From the NCBI RefSeq assembly GCF_022533585.1, contig NZ_CP092827.1:1714001-1778000 (forward strand): 64,000 nucleotides of DNA, given 5' to 3'. Shown in pieces: positions 34,374 through 47,013 of the stretch. The number at the start of each line of letters is the position of its first letter. The first letter of the stretch is position 1. A program made the translations under genes and the position numbers. The notes under the pieces are model-generated. The model made no database searches. It saw only the letters and a program-made list of their open reading frames with translations, and was not told the DNA's origin. This stretch comes from Pseudomonas sp. LS.1a. Its GTDB lineage: Bacteria; Pseudomonadota; Gammaproteobacteria; Pseudomonadales; Pseudomonadaceae.

Positions 34374-35150
34374 CTAGCCAAGAGCTAGCATCGGATAACT
34401 GAAGAGGGTGAAGTGCACCAGGTTCAGGCCGAAATGGCAGAGCACCGCGGCCGCCAAACCGCCCCAGCGGTACGCCAGGCCGTAGCCGATACCGGCAAGG
34501 GTGGCCAGGTACACCCATTGCCAGCCGGCCCCCAGGTGGGCCAGGCCGAACAGCAAGGCGGCGGCGAACAATGCCAGCCCTTGGTGGCGCAACAACCGTT
34601 GCAGGCCGGCCTGGATGTAACCGCGGAACAGCAGTTCTTCGGTCAGGCTTACCAGCAGCAGGTTGTTCAGCAGCCAGAGCCAGGCCTGGTCGGGCCATTT
34701 CGGGGCCCAGGCCAGCATGCCAAGTGCCCAGGCACCACCCAGGCAGGCAAGCAGGGTCAGGGGCAGGACGTACAGCAGACTGGTCACCAGGCCCTGGCTG
34801 CGCCACAGGATCAGCCAAGGGCAGGCCAGGAGCAGCCACGCGCCGATCAGCGGTTTGTCCAGGTTCAGGTACATCGTGAAGGGTAGGGCGCCGGGGCTGA
34901 AGATGACGCCGTCGATTACCTTGGCCGCGTCGAAACCGGGCAGCCAGTGCAGGGCCAGGGCGATGGCCAGCAGGATGAACAAGGTGTGGCCCAGGGCTTG
35001 TTGCCAGCGCTGGGGACGGCGAGTGAGCAGAGCGCTGGCGAGCAGGGCGAGAAAGGTGGGCAGGGTGGCGATGCCGAGGTTGCCGTGCCTCAGGGCGAGG
35101 GTGTAGCCGAGCGCCAGGAGTAAAAGTGCGATCAGGTGGAAGCGAGGCAC
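34374..35150 (-). CDS. CPBP-family intramembrane metalloprotease
   Basis: This 258-residue polytopic membrane protein has about eight helices. The CPBP/Rce1-like glutamate motif is in SLTEELLFRGYIQ (EExxxR), followed by LFGLAHLGAGW and LCHFGLNLVHF with the two conserved His. Members cleave prenylated or other peptides, often for bacteriocin immunity or maturation, but none of those genes are here. Start GTG at 35150 has AAGGA six bases upstream; a longer frame would overlap the acnA terminator region. Confidence 0.9.
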   Translation of the reverse strand: MPRFHLIALLLLALGYTLALRHGNLGIATLPTFLALLASALLTRRPQRWQQALGHTLFILLAIALALHWLPGFDAAKVIDGVIFSPGALPFTMYLNLDKPLIGAWLLLACPWLILWRSQGLVTSLLYVLPLTLLACLGGAWALGMLAWAPKWPDQAWLWLLNNLLLVSLTEELLFRGYIQAGLQRLLRHQGLALFAAALLFGLAHLGAGWQWVYLATLAGIGYGLAYRWGGLAAAVLCHFGLNLVHFTLFSYPMLALG

Positions 35151-35226
35151 AAGTGGTCCTTCTGATTGAACAATGTTGGGTCCGCTGCGCGGTCCATCGC
35201 CGGCAGCGGACCCAAGCATACCCGCC

Positions 35227-37968
<2,742 letters not shown>

Positions 37969-38184
37969 TGCCAACTCCTTCTGCGCCGGTGCCTGGCAAG
38001 ATCTGCCGGTGGCACCGCTCTGTGTCGATCCGCACGGCACGGACCTGGCTGAAAGGTCAGGTTAGACCGCTTTGCGTCACCTGACCCTTTTCTGGACCGG
38101 CGGGGCGTGTCGCAGGTTCCGATCTTCCTTTATCATCGCCGCCCTGCCAGCGCCTGTGGTGCGCCAGCCGTAGTGGAGTGAGAG

Positions 38185-39249
38185 ATGAATACCCTGTTCA
38201 TGCATTGCCGGCCCGGTTTCGAGGGTGAGGTGTGCGCCGAAATCAGCGAACATGCCGCCCGCCTGGGCGTTGCCGGCTATGCCAAAGGCAAGCCGCAAAG
38301 TGCCAGTGCCGAGTTTGTCTGTAGCGAGGAGGGCGGTGCCGAGCGCTTGATGGGGGAACTGCGCTTCAACCAGCTGATTTTCCCGCGGCAGTGGGCCCGT
38401 GGCGGTTATGTCGAACTGCCTGAAAGCGACCGTATCAGTGTGTTGCTGGCGCACCTGGCCGACTTTCCGGTGTTCGGCAGCCTGTGGCTGGAGGTGCTGG
38501 ACAGCAACGAAGGCAAGGAACTGTCTACCTTCTGCCGCAAGTTCGAGGTGCCGCTGCGCAAGGCCCTGGAAAAGGCCGGCCGCCTGGTCGACGATGCCAG
38601 CCGCCCACGCCTGCTGCTCACCTTCATCAGCGGCCGCCGGGTGTTCGCTGGCGTTGCCCCTGCTACCAACAGCGCGCTGTGGCCCATGGGCATCCCGCGT
38701 TTGAAATTCCCCCGCGAGGCACCCAGCCGCTCGACCCTCAAGCTGGAAGAAGCCTGGCACCAGTTCATTCCGCGCGAGCAGTGGGAACAGCGCCTGGGCG
38801 ATGACATGACCGGTGTCGACCTGGGGGCTTCGCCGGGTGGCTGGACCTACCAACTGGTGCGCCGGGGCATGCTGGTGACTGCCATCGACAATGGGCCGAT
38901 GGCCGAAAGCCTGATGGACACAGGGCTGGTCCAGCACCTGATGGCCGATGGTTTCACCTGGCAACCGAAGCAGCCGGTGGACTGGATGGTGTGCGACATC
39001 GTCGAGAAGCCGGCGCGTACCACTTCGCTGATCGAGACCTGGCTGGGTGAGGGGCTGTGCCGTGAGGCGGTGGTCAACCTGAAGCTGCCGATGAAGCAGC
39101 GCTACGCCGAAGTACGCCGGCTGCTCGACCGCATGGAGGCGACGTTCAAGGCGCGCAAGATCAAGGTGTCGATTGCCTGCAAGCAGCTGTACCACGACCG
39201 TGAGGAAGTGACCTGCCATCTGCGCCGGATGGACTTGAAACCGCGCTGA
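38185..39249 (+). CDS. rlmM: 23S rRNA 2'-O-ribose C2498 methyltransferase RlmM
   Basis: This 354-residue protein starts MNTLFMHCRPGFEGE and contains a THUMP-like N-terminal region and a SAM-binding domain with TGVDLGASPGGWTYQL, then VDWMVCDIVEKPAR, and catalytic Lys in NLKLPMKQRY. It methylates the ribose of C2498 in 23S rRNA. It is a single gene divergent from acnA. Downstream is the palindromic element at 39321-39422. Confidence 0.95.
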   Translation: MNTLFMHCRPGFEGEVCAEISEHAARLGVAGYAKGKPQSASAEFVCSEEGGAERLMGELRFNQLIFPRQWARGGYVELPESDRISVLLAHLADFPVFGSLWLEVLDSNEGKELSTFCRKFEVPLRKALEKAGRLVDDASRPRLLLTFISGRRVFAGVAPATNSALWPMGIPRLKFPREAPSRSTLKLEEAWHQFIPREQWEQRLGDDMTGVDLGASPGGWTYQLVRRGMLVTAIDNGPMAESLMDTGLVQHLMADGFTWQPKQPVDWMVCDIVEKPARTTSLIETWLGEGLCREAVVNLKLPMKQRYAEVRRLLDRMEATFKARKIKVSIACKQLYHDREEVTCHLRRMDLKPR

Positions 39250-39320
39250 GCACAGCGAATCGCTTTGCTCTTGCTTCGGCTTTTGCTTCTAAGCGCGCGA
39301 TAGTTCAGGCGCCGCAGATT

Positions 39321-39422
39321 GCGACTTCAGGAGGCCGAGCGAAGGGCTTGCGGAGGGAGGTGACGGGCATCCATGCCCGTCACCTCCCTCCGCAAGCCCT
39401 TCGCTCGGCCTCCTGAAGTCGC
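39321..39422. repeat. Perfect 102-bp palindrome (50-bp arms, 2-bp centre)
   Basis: Arms 39321-39370 and 39373-39422 are exact reverse complements around CC. The arms begin GCGACTTCAGGAGGCCGAGC. It differs in sequence from the REP units and contains no stop-free gene of note. The 306-base gap between rlmM and tusA holds only this element, the array next to it and low-complexity flanks. Confidence 0.95.
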
Positions 39423-39423
39423 G

Positions 39424-39477
39424 AAGATCAAGATCAAGATCAAGATCAAGATCAAGATCAAGATCAAGATCAAGAGC
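39424..39477 (+). repeat. AAGATC hexanucleotide tandem array
   Basis: Eight exact copies of AAGATC (39424-39471) plus a degenerate ninth (AAGAGC) abut the right arm of the palindrome. On the minus strand they would read as Asp-Leu repeats in a spurious frame. Confidence 0.95.
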
Positions 39478-39555
39478 TGGCTCAGCGTGTTCGCAGGCGG
39501 TGCTTGGACCACGTCGCGCGATGCGCGACAATGACGATCATTTGCGGAGCCCCCC

Positions 39556-39798
39556 ATGACCGATTTCACCCCCGACGCCATCCTCGACGCCACTGGCCTG
39601 AACTGCCCGGAACCGGTGATGATGCTGCACCAGCACGTGCGTGACCTGGCCGCTGGCGGCCTGCTCAAGGTCATCGCCACCGACCCCTCGACCCGCCGCG
39701 ACATCCCCAAGTTCTGCAACTTCCTCGGCCACGAACTGCTGCAGCAGCAGGAGGACGCCGGTACCTTCCTGTACTGGATCCGCAAGAAAGCCGACTGA
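39556..39798 (+). CDS. tusA: Sulfurtransferase TusA
   Basis: This 80-residue sulphur-relay protein contains the CPxP motif in [10 protein letters not shown], whose Cys carries the persulphide, and [14 protein letters not shown], which is typical. TusA passes sulphur from IscS to the tRNA thiolation pathway and to other acceptors. It is encoded 60 bases upstream of pdxB. A GGAG site supports the start at 39556. Confidence 0.95.
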   Translation: MTDFTPDAILDATGLNCPEPVMMLHQHVRDLAAGGLLKVIATDPSTRRDIPKFCNFLGHELLQQQEDAGTFLYWIRKKAD

Positions 39799-39858
39799 AG
39801 CGCTCTGGAACACGCCCGGCGTTGCGCCTACACTGCGTTCCCCAGACAGGAGAGCGCC

Positions 39859-41001
39859 ATGCTGATAGTTGCCGACGAGAACATCCCGCTGCTCGATGCC
39901 TTCTTCCAGGGTTTCGGCGAAATCCGCCGTTACCCGGGCCGAAGCCTCGATGCCGCCAGCGTCAAGGACGCCGACATCCTGCTGGTGCGCTCGGTGACCA
40001 AGGTCGACCGCCAGTTGCTCGAAGGCAGCCGTGTGCGCTTTGTCGGTACCTGCACCATCGGCACCGACCACCTCGACCTGAACTACTTTGCCGAGGCCGG
40101 TATCCGCTGGAGTAGCGCGCCGGGCTGCAATGCCCGCGGCGTGGTCGATTACGTGCTGGGCAGCCTGCTGACCCTGGCCGAGCTGGATGGCGTGGCACTG
40201 CCCGAGCGCGTGTATGGCGTGGTGGGCGCGGGTGAAGTGGGTGGGCGCCTGGTGCGGGTGCTGCACGGCCTGGGCTGGAAGGTACTGGTATGCGACCCGC
40301 TGCGCCAGGCCGCCGAGGGCGGCGACTACGTCAGCCTCGAGACCATCCTGCAACAGTGCGATGTTATAAGCCTGCACACCCCCTTGCAGCGTGGCGGCGA
40401 GCACCCGACCTGGCACCTGCTGGGCCAGGCGCAGCTGGCCCAGTTGCGCCCGGGTGCGTGGCTGGTCAACGCCAGCCGTGGCCCGGTGGTGGATAACGCG
40501 GCCCTGCGCGAACTGCTGCTGGACCGCGAAGACGTGCATGCGGTGCTGGATGTGTGGGAGGGTGAGCCGCAGGTCGACTTGCAACTGGCCGACCTGTGCA
40601 CGCTGGCTTCGCCGCACATTGCCGGCTACAGCCTCGACGGTCGCCAGCGTGGTACGGCGCAGATCTACCAGGCGCTGTGCGGCTTCCTCGGTGTGGATGA
40701 ACAGGTGCAACTGGCCGACCTGCTGCCTCGGCCGCCGCTTGCGCAGATCGAACTGGATGCCAGCACCGACCCGGCCTGGGCCATGGCCACCCTGTGCCGC
40801 GCGGTGTACGACCCACGCCGCGACGATGCCGATTTCCGCCGCAGCCTCAGCGACGACCCGCAGCAACAGCGTGCAGCATTCGACCAGTTGCGCAAGCAGT
40901 ACCCGCCACGGCGCGAGATCGAGGGGCTAGGGGTGCGCTTGCGTGGGGAGTCGCCGCAGTTGGCGCAGCTGGTCAGTGCCTTGGGTGGGGTGCTGGTCTG
41001 A
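39859..41001 (+). CDS. pdxB: Erythronate-4-phosphate dehydrogenase
   Basis: This 380-residue NAD-dependent enzyme acts in pyridoxal-phosphate synthesis. It has the D-isomer 2-hydroxyacid dehydrogenase fold: [25 protein letters not shown], the NAD motif [46 protein letters not shown] and catalytic His in [11 protein letters not shown], plus the PdxB-specific C-terminal domain. CAGGAGAG lies just before the ATG. The REP pair at 41019-41123 ends the unit. Confidence 0.97.
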   Translation: MLIVADENIPLLDAFFQGFGEIRRYPGRSLDAASVKDADILLVRSVTKVDRQLLEGSRVRFVGTCTIGTDHLDLNYFAEAGIRWSSAPGCNARGVVDYVLGSLLTLAELDGVALPERVYGVVGAGEVGGRLVRVLHGLGWKVLVCDPLRQAAEGGDYVSLETILQQCDVISLHTPLQRGGEHPTWHLLGQAQLAQLRPGAWLVNASRGPVVDNAALRELLLDREDVHAVLDVWEGEPQVDLQLADLCTLASPHIAGYSLDGRQRGTAQIYQALCGFLGVDEQVQLADLLPRPPLAQIELDASTDPAWAMATLCRAVYDPRRDDADFRRSLSDDPQQQRAAFDQLRKQYPPRREIEGLGVRLRGESPQLAQLVSALGGVLV

Positions 41002-41018
41002 CGGTATGTTGAGCGCAG

Positions 41019-41123
41019 TACCGGCCTTTTCGCGGGTAAACCCGCTCCCACAGGTGCCCCGCTGATCTCAAGGCTGGTGCAGCCCCTGTGGGAGCGGGTT
41101 TACCCGCGAAAAGGCCAGCACAG
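41019..41123. repeat. REP pair (inverted)
   Basis: CGCGGGTAAACCCGCTCCCA and its facing complement lie between the convergent pdxB and the small gene at 41178. Confidence 0.85.
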
Positions 41124-41134
41124 GATTCAGGCAA

Positions 41135-41162
41135 ATAAAAACCCGGCGCAAGCGCCGGGTTG
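41135..41162 (-). terminator. Rho-independent terminator of the 57-residue gene
   Basis: On the minus strand AACCCGGCGC-UUG-CGCCGGGUUUUUAUU; it lies 16 bases after the stop. Confidence 0.85.
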
Positions 41163-41177
41163 CAAGAAATTCGCCGA

Positions 41178-41351
41178 TCAACCTTTGCGTACGCGCTCTA
41201 CCCGGCTTTCTTCCAGGGCCTTGCAGGCCTGCTGGATCATCTGCTCGGTGATCGGTACTTCGCGCCCCTGGGCGTCGATGATCGAACCGCACACCTGCGG
41301 TTGCGGGGTGGTCCGGGGCTTCTGGTTGTCGCTGCCATGCTGCAAGCTCAT
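41178..41351 (-). CDS. Conserved 57-residue hypothetical protein
   Basis: This tiny hydrophilic protein begins SLQHGSDNQKPRTTPQPQVCG and ends IQQACKALEESRVERVRKG, with GSIIDAQGREVPITEQ between. It has two Cys, no membrane segment and no motif I can name. Support for a real gene comes from the strong GAGGAGA site before the ATG at 41351 and its own intrinsic terminator. A longer frame (to 41459) has no ribosome-binding site. Similar short proteins are common in pseudomonads, but I cannot assign a role. Confidence 0.72.
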   Translation of the reverse strand: MSLQHGSDNQKPRTTPQPQVCGSIIDAQGREVPITEQMIQQACKALEESRVERVRKG

Positions 41352-41564
41352 GTATTGTCTCCTCATCAGGTTCAAGCGCAGGGTAACCCTGTGCCGTGAC
41401 CGGCCTGTGACAGTGCCTGCAGGATCACGGCAGCCACAGTCCAGCAGAAACGGCCACAAAGCTCCATAGCCTGGTTAGACCGATAGGCTATAGCAACCTT
41501 GCAAGGGTTCCCCAGGCCTGGATGAGTGGTAGGCTGCGGATTCCCCACCATAGTGGTCCGCGCC

Positions 41565-43328
41565 ATGCCCGAATCGGTTTCCTCGCGTCAACGCCGCGCC
41601 TTGCGCCTGGGTTGGCAGTTCGTTCGCCCGTACCGTCGCCAGGTGCTGCTGGCCTTGCTGGCACTGGTTGTCACCGCCGCCATCACCTTGTCCATGGGCC
41701 AGGGCATCCGCCTGCTGGTGGACCAGGGCTTCATGACCCGCTCCGCGCATCAGCTCAACCAGACCATCGGGCTGTTCCTGCTGCTGGTGCTGGCCCTGGC
41801 GGTGGGTACCTTCAGCCGCTTCTACCTGGTGTCGTGGATCGGCGAGCGCTGCGTGGCCGATATCCGTCGGGCCGTGTTCGACCACCTGATCGGCTTGCAC
41901 CCTGGGTTTTTCGAAGACAATCGCAGCTCCGAGATCCAGTCGCGGCTGACCGCTGATACCACCTTGCTGCAATCGGTAATCGGTTCATCGCTGTCGATGT
42001 TCCTGCGCAACGCGCTGATGGTCATCGGTGGCGTGGCTTTGCTGTTCATCACCAACCCCAAGCTCACCAGCATCGTGGTGGTAGCGCTGCCGCTGGTGCT
42101 GGCGCCGATCCTGCTGTTCGGCCGCCGGGTACGTAGCCTGTCGCGGCAGAGCCAGGACCGGGTGGCCGATGTGGGCAGCTATGTGGCCGAGGCCCTCGGG
42201 CAGATCAAGACCGTGCAGGCCTACAACCATCAGGCGCACGACCGCGAGCTGTTCGCCGGCACGGTCGAAGCGGCGTTTGCCGTGGCCCGGCAGCGGATTG
42301 CCCAGCGTGCCTGGCTTATCACCCTGGTGATCGTGCTGGTGCTGGGAGCGGTGGGGGTGATGTTGTGGGTTGGCGGCATGGACGTGATCGCCGGGCGCAT
42401 TTCTGCGGGCGAACTGGCCGCCTTCGTGTTCTACAGCCTGATCGTCGGCAGTGCCTTCGGTACCCTCAGCGAGGTGATCGGCGAGCTGCAGCGGGCGGCG
42501 GGCGCGGCCGAGCGCATTGCCGAACTGTTGGCGGCGCGCAGTGCAATCCTGCCGCCCGCCGTGGCGCAGGTGCTGCCGCAGCAGCGGGCCAGTGGGCGTA
42601 TCGAGTTGCAGCAGTTGGTGTTCGCTTATCCGTCACGGCCCTCGGTGGCGGCTGTCGATGGCCTGAGCCTGGCCATCGAGCCGGGGCAGACCGTGGCGCT
42701 GGTTGGGCCATCGGGGGCGGGCAAGTCGACCTTGTTCGATTTGTTGTTGCGCTTCTACGACCCCCAGCAAGGGCGCATCCTGCTCGATGGCCGGGCGATT
42801 ACCGAACTCGACCCCGCTCAACTGCGCCAGCAGTTCGCCCTGGTGGCACAAAACCCTTCGCTGTTTCGCGGCACGGTCGAGGCCAACATCCGCTATGGCC
42901 GGCCCGAGGCGACCCTGGCCGAGGTCGAGGCAGCGGCCCGTGGTGCCCATGCCGACGCATTCATCCGGCAACTGCCGCAGGGCTACCAGACACCGCTGGG
43001 CGAGGGCGGCATCGGCCTGTCCGGCGGGCAGCGGCAACGCCTGGCCATCGCCCGTGCGTTGCTGGTCGATGCACCGATCCTGTTGCTGGACGAAGCCACC
43101 AGCGCCCTCGACGCGCAAAGCGAACACCTGATCCAGCAGGCGTTGCCCCGCCTGATGGCCGGGCGCACTACCCTGGTGATCGCCCATCGGCTGGCTACGG
43201 TACAGCATGCCGACCGTATCGCGGTCATCGACAAGGGCCGTCTGGTGGCGGTGGGGACGCATCGCCAGTTGATCGAAGAGAGCCCGTTGTATGCGCGGCT
43301 GGCGGCCTTGCAGTTCACTACGGGGTAG
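41565..43328 (+). CDS. ABC exporter, MsbA/LmrA type (fused permease-ATPase)
   Basis: This 587-residue half-transporter has six helices (about 20-310) followed by an ATPase domain with Walker A GPSGAGKST, Q-loop VAQNPSLFRGTV, signature LSGGQRQR, Walker B ILLLDEATSA and the switch His in IAHRLATV. It acts as a dimer to export lipids or hydrophobic compounds; the family includes MsbA, but an essential msbA should lie in a lipid A locus, so this is probably a multidrug-type paralogue. An intrinsic terminator follows at 43406. Confidence 0.92.
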   Translation: MPESVSSRQRRALRLGWQFVRPYRRQVLLALLALVVTAAITLSMGQGIRLLVDQGFMTRSAHQLNQTIGLFLLLVLALAVGTFSRFYLVSWIGERCVADIRRAVFDHLIGLHPGFFEDNRSSEIQSRLTADTTLLQSVIGSSLSMFLRNALMVIGGVALLFITNPKLTSIVVVALPLVLAPILLFGRRVRSLSRQSQDRVADVGSYVAEALGQIKTVQAYNHQAHDRELFAGTVEAAFAVARQRIAQRAWLITLVIVLVLGAVGVMLWVGGMDVIAGRISAGELAAFVFYSLIVGSAFGTLSEVIGELQRAAGAAERIAELLAARSAILPPAVAQVLPQQRASGRIELQQLVFAYPSRPSVAAVDGLSLAIEPGQTVALVGPSGAGKSTLFDLLLRFYDPQQGRILLDGRAITELDPAQLRQQFALVAQNPSLFRGTVEANIRYGRPEATLAEVEAAARGAHADAFIRQLPQGYQTPLGEGGIGLSGGQRQRLAIARALLVDAPILLLDEATSALDAQSEHLIQQALPRLMAGRTTLVIAHRLATVQHADRIAVIDKGRLVAVGTHRQLIEESPLYARLAALQFTTG

Positions 43329-43405
43329 CTTGTAGTGGCCTTGTAACATTTCTGTAGTATTTGCCTGAGAGTATCTAGCTCAACTGTTGCGTAAGTGCTC
43401 GACCT

Positions 43406-43436
43406 GGCTGCCATTGCTTGATGGCAGCCTTTTTTT
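43406..43436 (+). terminator. Rho-independent terminator after the ABC exporter
   Basis: GGCTGCCAT-TGCTTG-ATGGCAGCC followed by TTTTTTT. Confidence 0.92.
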
Positions 43437-43520
43437 GGCCTGCCAGTAACCGGGCTGCGTTGCACCCCATTGCCAGCTTGCGCGGCCCCCCGGTCTTCCT
43501 CCTGCTTTCCGAGATCCAAG

Positions 43521-45137
43521 ATGTTGCGTAAATCCCTCAGAGTGCAAATTCTCTCCCTGCTCGGCGGCAGTCTGGTGGCGATGTTGCTGATCGCCCTGGT
43601 GTGCTTCCAGTTCCTCTCGTCCAGCGTGCGCGGCTACGCCGAGCTGGTCGACGGGCCGCTGCGGGCCTCGCAATTGATCGACGAAGCCAACCTGCAGTTC
43701 AAGATCCAGGTGCAGGAATGGAAGAACGTACTGTTGCGCGGGCGCCAGCCGGCTGACATGGACAAGTACTGGCAGCAGTTCCAGGCTCGCGAGCAGCAGG
43801 TGCAGCAACTGCTCGGGCAATTGATCGATAGCAGCGACGCCAGGCTCAAGGCGCCGTTGCAGCAACTGCGTGACAGCCACCGGCAGCTAGGCCTGGCCTA
43901 TGCACAGGGGCGACACGCATTCCTGGCGGCGGGCGGTGACCCGGTTGCCGGCGACCAGGCGGTCAAGGGCGTGGACCGCGCCGCCAGTGAACAGATGAGC
44001 GAACTGGTCGAGCAACTGCGTGCCGATGCCCATCAGCAAGCCGCCAGCCTCAGTGCCGGTGCGGAGCGCACGGTATGGCTGGGCTTGCTGGTGATGTTGG
44101 CCTCGGCGGTGTTGGTGGGGCTGCTCAGCCTGTGGCTGGTCAACCGCAGCCTGATCGAGCCGATTCGTCAATTGATCGAGTATGTCGCGCAGCTTAGCCA
44201 GGGCCGCTTTGCCGCCCGGGTAGAAAGCCGCCGTGAGGACGAACTGGGCCGCCTGGCGCGGGCCGCCAACACCCTGCGCGACTTCCTCGCCGACACGGTC
44301 GGCCGGCTGCAGGACAACGCCCAGGAACTGGAAGGCGCCAGCGGCCGGTTGCGCAGCATCGCCGGCGACATGGCCCGTGGCACCCATGACCAGTTCCAGC
44401 GCACCGACCAGGTGGCCACGGCCATGCATGAGATGTCTGCCACCGCCCAGGAAGTCGCGCGCCACGCCGCCGAGGCCGCCCGCGCGGCGGACGACGCCGA
44501 CCACAGTGCCCAGGCGGGCGAGCAGGTGATGCAGCAGACCATCGATATCATCGGCGTGGTCAACCGCGAAATTGCCGGTACGGCGGCGGTGATTCGCGAC
44601 CTGGAGCATGACAGCACGCGCATTGGCAAAGTCCTCGAAGTGATCCGTGGCATTGCCGAGCAGACTAACCTGCTGGCGCTCAACGCGGCCATTGAAGCGG
44701 CCCGTGCCGGCGAGGCCGGGCGTGGTTTTGCGGTAGTCGCCGATGAGGTGCGCAGCCTGGCCCAGCGCACGGCGGCTTCGATTGCCGAGATCCACCAGAT
44801 CATCGAAGCAGTGCAGTCGGGGGCGGTGGAAGCGGTCAAGGCCATCGAAAGCGGCCAGCAGCGCAGCGAGGAGGGTGCCGAACAGGTGCAGCAGGCCGGG
44901 CAGATGCTGCAGCGCATCACCCTGGCGGTGGAGGCAATCCGCGACATGAACCGGCAGATCGCCACGGCGGCCGAAGAGCAGACCAGCGTGGCCGAGGACA
45001 TCTCGCGCAACCTGATCGAAATCACCCGCATCGCCACGGCCAACCAGGAGGCCGTACAGCATACCGAGCAGGCGGGGCAGCGCCTGCATGGGTTGTCGGG
45101 GCAACTGGGCGAAGTCACCTCCCGTCTCACTGCCTGA
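43521..45137 (+). CDS. Methyl-accepting chemotaxis protein
   Basis: This 538-residue receptor has TM1 (about 10-32, LSLLGGSLVAMLLIALVCFQFL), a periplasmic domain of about 150 residues predicted as four-helix bundle type, TM2 (about 190-212, WLGLLVMLASAVLVGLLSLWLV), HAMP (about 213-265) and a signalling domain with [22 protein letters not shown] and [16 protein letters not shown]. The ligand is unknown. No FliA promoter of the kind seen at aer2 and cheV was found upstream. The start ATG at 43521 puts the membrane helix near the N terminus. Confidence 0.93.
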   Translation: MLRKSLRVQILSLLGGSLVAMLLIALVCFQFLSSSVRGYAELVDGPLRASQLIDEANLQFKIQVQEWKNVLLRGRQPADMDKYWQQFQAREQQVQQLLGQLIDSSDARLKAPLQQLRDSHRQLGLAYAQGRHAFLAAGGDPVAGDQAVKGVDRAASEQMSELVEQLRADAHQQAASLSAGAERTVWLGLLVMLASAVLVGLLSLWLVNRSLIEPIRQLIEYVAQLSQGRFAARVESRREDELGRLARAANTLRDFLADTVGRLQDNAQELEGASGRLRSIAGDMARGTHDQFQRTDQVATAMHEMSATAQEVARHAAEAARAADDADHSAQAGEQVMQQTIDIIGVVNREIAGTAAVIRDLEHDSTRIGKVLEVIRGIAEQTNLLALNAAIEAARAGEAGRGFAVVADEVRSLAQRTAASIAEIHQIIEAVQSGAVEAVKAIESGQQRSEEGAEQVQQAGQMLQRITLAVEAIRDMNRQIATAAEEQTSVAEDISRNLIEITRIATANQEAVQHTEQAGQRLHGLSGQLGEVTSRLTA

Positions 45138-45142
45138 CGCAG

Positions 45143-45189
45143 TCCTTGTGGGAGTGGCCTTGTGTCGCGAAAGGCCGCTCCCACAAGGA
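45143..45189. repeat. Short palindromic REP-like element
   Basis: TCCTTGTGGGAGTGGCCTT and its near-perfect complement meet around TGTGTCGCGA; variant family with a GGCC rather than GGGC core. Confidence 0.7.
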
Positions 45190-45365
45190 AGCTGCGCCGG
45201 GCTGGTTGCTGGGGAAACCCGCCACTTTCACTGCTTCATCCTGTGCCCTGTGGCGGATTGTCGCCACGCTCCCCGTCGCGAGCCCCCGTATTCATTGCTC
45301 GATACCCAGTTGGCACATTCCCTGCTCAAGGCGGCGCGCGTGTACACAACAACTGGATAACATCA

Positions 45366-46940
45366 ATGAAGAAATTCCTGCTGACGTTCCTCTGCCTGGG
45401 CGTCATCGGCTGCTCCAAACCCGCGGAACCGGAAAAGACTGTCGACGTGCTGCTGATCGGCGGTGGCATCATGAGTGCTAGCCTGGGCACCTACCTCACC
45501 GAGCTGGAGCCCTCCTGGAAGGTCGACGTCTACGAACGCCTGGACCAGGTGGCCGAAGAAAGCTCCAACGCCTGGAACAACGCCGGTACCGGTCACTCTG
45601 CGTTCTGCGAGCTGAACTACACCAGCGTCGGCAAGGACGGCAGCATCGACATCAGCAAGGCTGTGGGGGTCAACGAGCAGTTCGAGGTATCCAAGCAGTT
45701 CTGGGCCTACCAGGTCGAGCAGGGCGTGCTGAGCAACCCGAAGTCGTTCATCAACAACGTGCCGCACATGAGCTTTGTCTGGGGTGACGACAATGTCGCC
45801 TTCCTGCACAAGCGCGTCGACGCCCTGCAGCACAGTTCGCTGTTCCGCGGCATGGAAATCTCCGAAGACCACGAGCAGATCCGTAAGTGGGCACCCCTGG
45901 TGATGGAAGGCCGTGACCCGGGGCAGAAGGTCGCCGCCACGCGCATGGCCATCGGCACCGACGTGAACTTTGGCGAAATCACTCGCCAGCTGTTCGCCGC
46001 GATGACCCGCAACCCCAACGTGTCGCTGAACCTGCGTCATGAAGTGCGCGACATCGTACGCAACGACGACGGCACCTGGCAGGTGCGGGTGGCCGACCTG
46101 GCCAACGGTGGCAAGGAAAAGGCCGTCAACGCCCGCTTCGTGTTCATTGGTGCCGGTGGTGGCGCGCTGAAGCTGCTGCAGAAGTCGGGGATCCCCGAAG
46201 CCGAAGGCTATGCCGGCTTCCCGGTCGGTGGCCAGTTCCTGATGACCGACAACCCCGACCTGGTCGCCCGCCACCAGGCCAAGCTGTACGGCAAGGCCTC
46301 GGTCGGCGCGCCGCCGATGTCGGTACCGCACCTGGACACGCGGATGATCGATGGCAAGCAGGTGCTGCTGTTCGGCCCGTTCGCCACCTTCTCCACCAAG
46401 TACCTCAAGCATGGCTCGCTGCTGGACATGTTCGCCTCGCTGAACAGCCACAACGTGCTGCCAATGGTCAATGCCGGCATCGACAACATCGACCTCAGCA
46501 CCTACCTGATGGGGCAGTTGATGCTCAGTTTCGATGACCGCATGAACGCCCTGCGCGAGTATTTCCCCAACGCCAAGAACGAGGACTGGAAGCTGCTGCA
46601 GGCCGGCCAGCGGGTGCAGGTGATCAAGAAGGACCCGGTACTGGGCGGTGTGCTGCAGTTCGGTACTGAAGTGGTGGCGGCGCAGGACGGCAGCATCGCT
46701 GCGTTGCTGGGCGCTTCGCCGGGTGCCTCGACCGCGGCGCCGATCATGCTGACCGTGCTGGAAAAGACCTTCAAGGACCGTATCCAGTCGCCAGCCTGGC
46801 AGGCCAGGCTCAAGGAAATCGTGCCGAGCTATGGGCAGAAGCTGAACAACAACCTGGCGCTGACCAACCAGACCCGTGAGTGGAGCAGCGAGCGCCTGCA
46901 GTTGCTGTATGTGCCGGTGGAGGCTGAGGTGGCGCACTGA
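45366..46940 (+). CDS. mqo: Malate:quinone oxidoreductase, lipoprotein-type
   Basis: This 524-residue FAD enzyme oxidises malate to oxaloacetate and reduces quinone. Family features are [19 protein letters not shown] (dinucleotide-binding), [48 protein letters not shown] and [20 protein letters not shown]. Unusually, the N terminus is a lipoprotein signal ([18 protein letters not shown], lipobox VIGC), which would export and lipidate the mature protein from Cys-19; Mqo is normally a cytoplasmic-side peripheral enzyme. The ATG at 45366 is the only start that makes this signal; no shorter one fits well. It is a single gene ahead of tRNA-Pro. Confidence 0.9.
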   Translation: MKKFLLTFLCLGVIGCSKPAEPEKTVDVLLIGGGIMSASLGTYLTELEPSWKVDVYERLDQVAEESSNAWNNAGTGHSAFCELNYTSVGKDGSIDISKAVGVNEQFEVSKQFWAYQVEQGVLSNPKSFINNVPHMSFVWGDDNVAFLHKRVDALQHSSLFRGMEISEDHEQIRKWAPLVMEGRDPGQKVAATRMAIGTDVNFGEITRQLFAAMTRNPNVSLNLRHEVRDIVRNDDGTWQVRVADLANGGKEKAVNARFVFIGAGGGALKLLQKSGIPEAEGYAGFPVGGQFLMTDNPDLVARHQAKLYGKASVGAPPMSVPHLDTRMIDGKQVLLFGPFATFSTKYLKHGSLLDMFASLNSHNVLPMVNAGIDNIDLSTYLMGQLMLSFDDRMNALREYFPNAKNEDWKLLQAGQRVQVIKKDPVLGGVLQFGTEVVAAQDGSIAALLGASPGASTAAPIMLTVLEKTFKDRIQSPAWQARLKEIVPSYGQKLNNNLALTNQTREWSSERLQLLYVPVEAEVAH

Positions 46941-46944
46941 CACA

Positions 46945-46974
46945 TGTGGGAGCGGCCCAGGGCCGCTCCCGCAA
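46945..46974. repeat. Short palindromic element after mqo
   Basis: TGTGGGAGCGGCC and GGCCGCTCCCGCA meet around CAG; a REP-like hairpin. Confidence 0.65.
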
Positions 46975-47013
46975 GAGGGGCCGCGCTGGGGCTGGGACAC
47001 CTTCCAGGGCATA

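Noticed and set aside
39424..39477. Hexamer array as a CRISPR
   Set aside because: The repeats are contiguous with no spacers, and no cas gene is in the window.
39289..39531. Minus-strand frame encoding a run of Asp-Leu repeats
   Set aside because: The run comes from the AAGATC array and the frame runs through the palindrome; no start signal or family match.
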